Of a stretch of DNA of 64,000 bases, positions 63,991 through 64,000 are shown in pieces. The position numbers and the translations under genes were made by a program. Below the pieces are notes generated by a model. That model saw only the letters and a list, made by a program, of their open reading frames with translations, made no database searches and was not told the DNA's origin. Position 1 is the first letter of the stretch. Each line of letters starts with the position of its first letter. Source of the DNA: Amblyornis subalaris (Eukaryota; Chordata; Aves; Passeriformes; Ptilonorhynchidae); contig JACAXG010000025.1 in assembly GCA_018881555.1 (NCBI GenBank), positions 5,339,899-5,403,898 of the forward strand, given 5' to 3'.

Positions 63991-64000
63991 TGTACACATA

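Noticed and set aside
1..64000. CRISPR arrays, operons, phage or plasmid systems
   Set aside because: No spaced direct repeats, no dense coding and no ribosome-binding pattern; the repeats present are vertebrate transposons.

Overview
The window looks like 64 kb of non-coding nuclear DNA from a bird. The main evidence is several copies of the CR1 non-LTR retrotransposon, some with its typical 8-base tails (ATTCTATG/ATTCTGTG type), plus solo LTRs of endogenous retroviruses. One LTR (55368-55781) begins like an LTR family I recall as common in songbirds and other Neoaves, so a passerine or related lineage is likely. The passerine placement is inference; the bird placement is well supported. The sequence is AT-rich, and scattered single N bases mark unresolved positions in a draft assembly.

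Layout. 1-2298: unique AT-rich DNA. 2322-4455: a 5'-truncated minus-strand CR1 with a dead reverse transcriptase, split by a 607-bp solo LTR (2392-2998). 4472-4807: a second, unrelated solo LTR immediately next to the CR1. 4813-20400: mostly unique DNA with a small CR1 (8761-8950), a hexanucleotide microsatellite (about 14350-14462) and blocks that could be conserved non-coding elements. 20400-41200: unique DNA with short CR1, L3-like and MIR-like relics and a GC-rich patch (25540-25960). 41201-41633: a plus-strand CR1 3' end. 43-48 kb: MIR-like and L3-like relics. 51713-52075: a minus-strand CR1 3' end. 53519-53668: a 50-codon open frame that I cannot name. 55368-55781: a solo LTR with perfect 5-base duplications. 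62745-63149: a plus-strand CR1 3' end. 63690-63990: an ancient L3/CR1-like reverse transcriptase relic running to the window end.

No host protein-coding gene, tRNA, rRNA or CRISPR array could be supported. The longest open frames (up to 171 codons) are either the CR1 reverse transcriptase or unremarkable chance frames. The region is best read as an intergenic stretch or a very large intron. The dateable events are transposon insertions: CR1 first, then the LTR that interrupts it. I found no sign of a multi-gene system; the items worth a second look are the exactly delimited LTR insertions, the ancient LINE/SINE relics, the orphan frame at 53.5 kb and several possible regulatory blocks.
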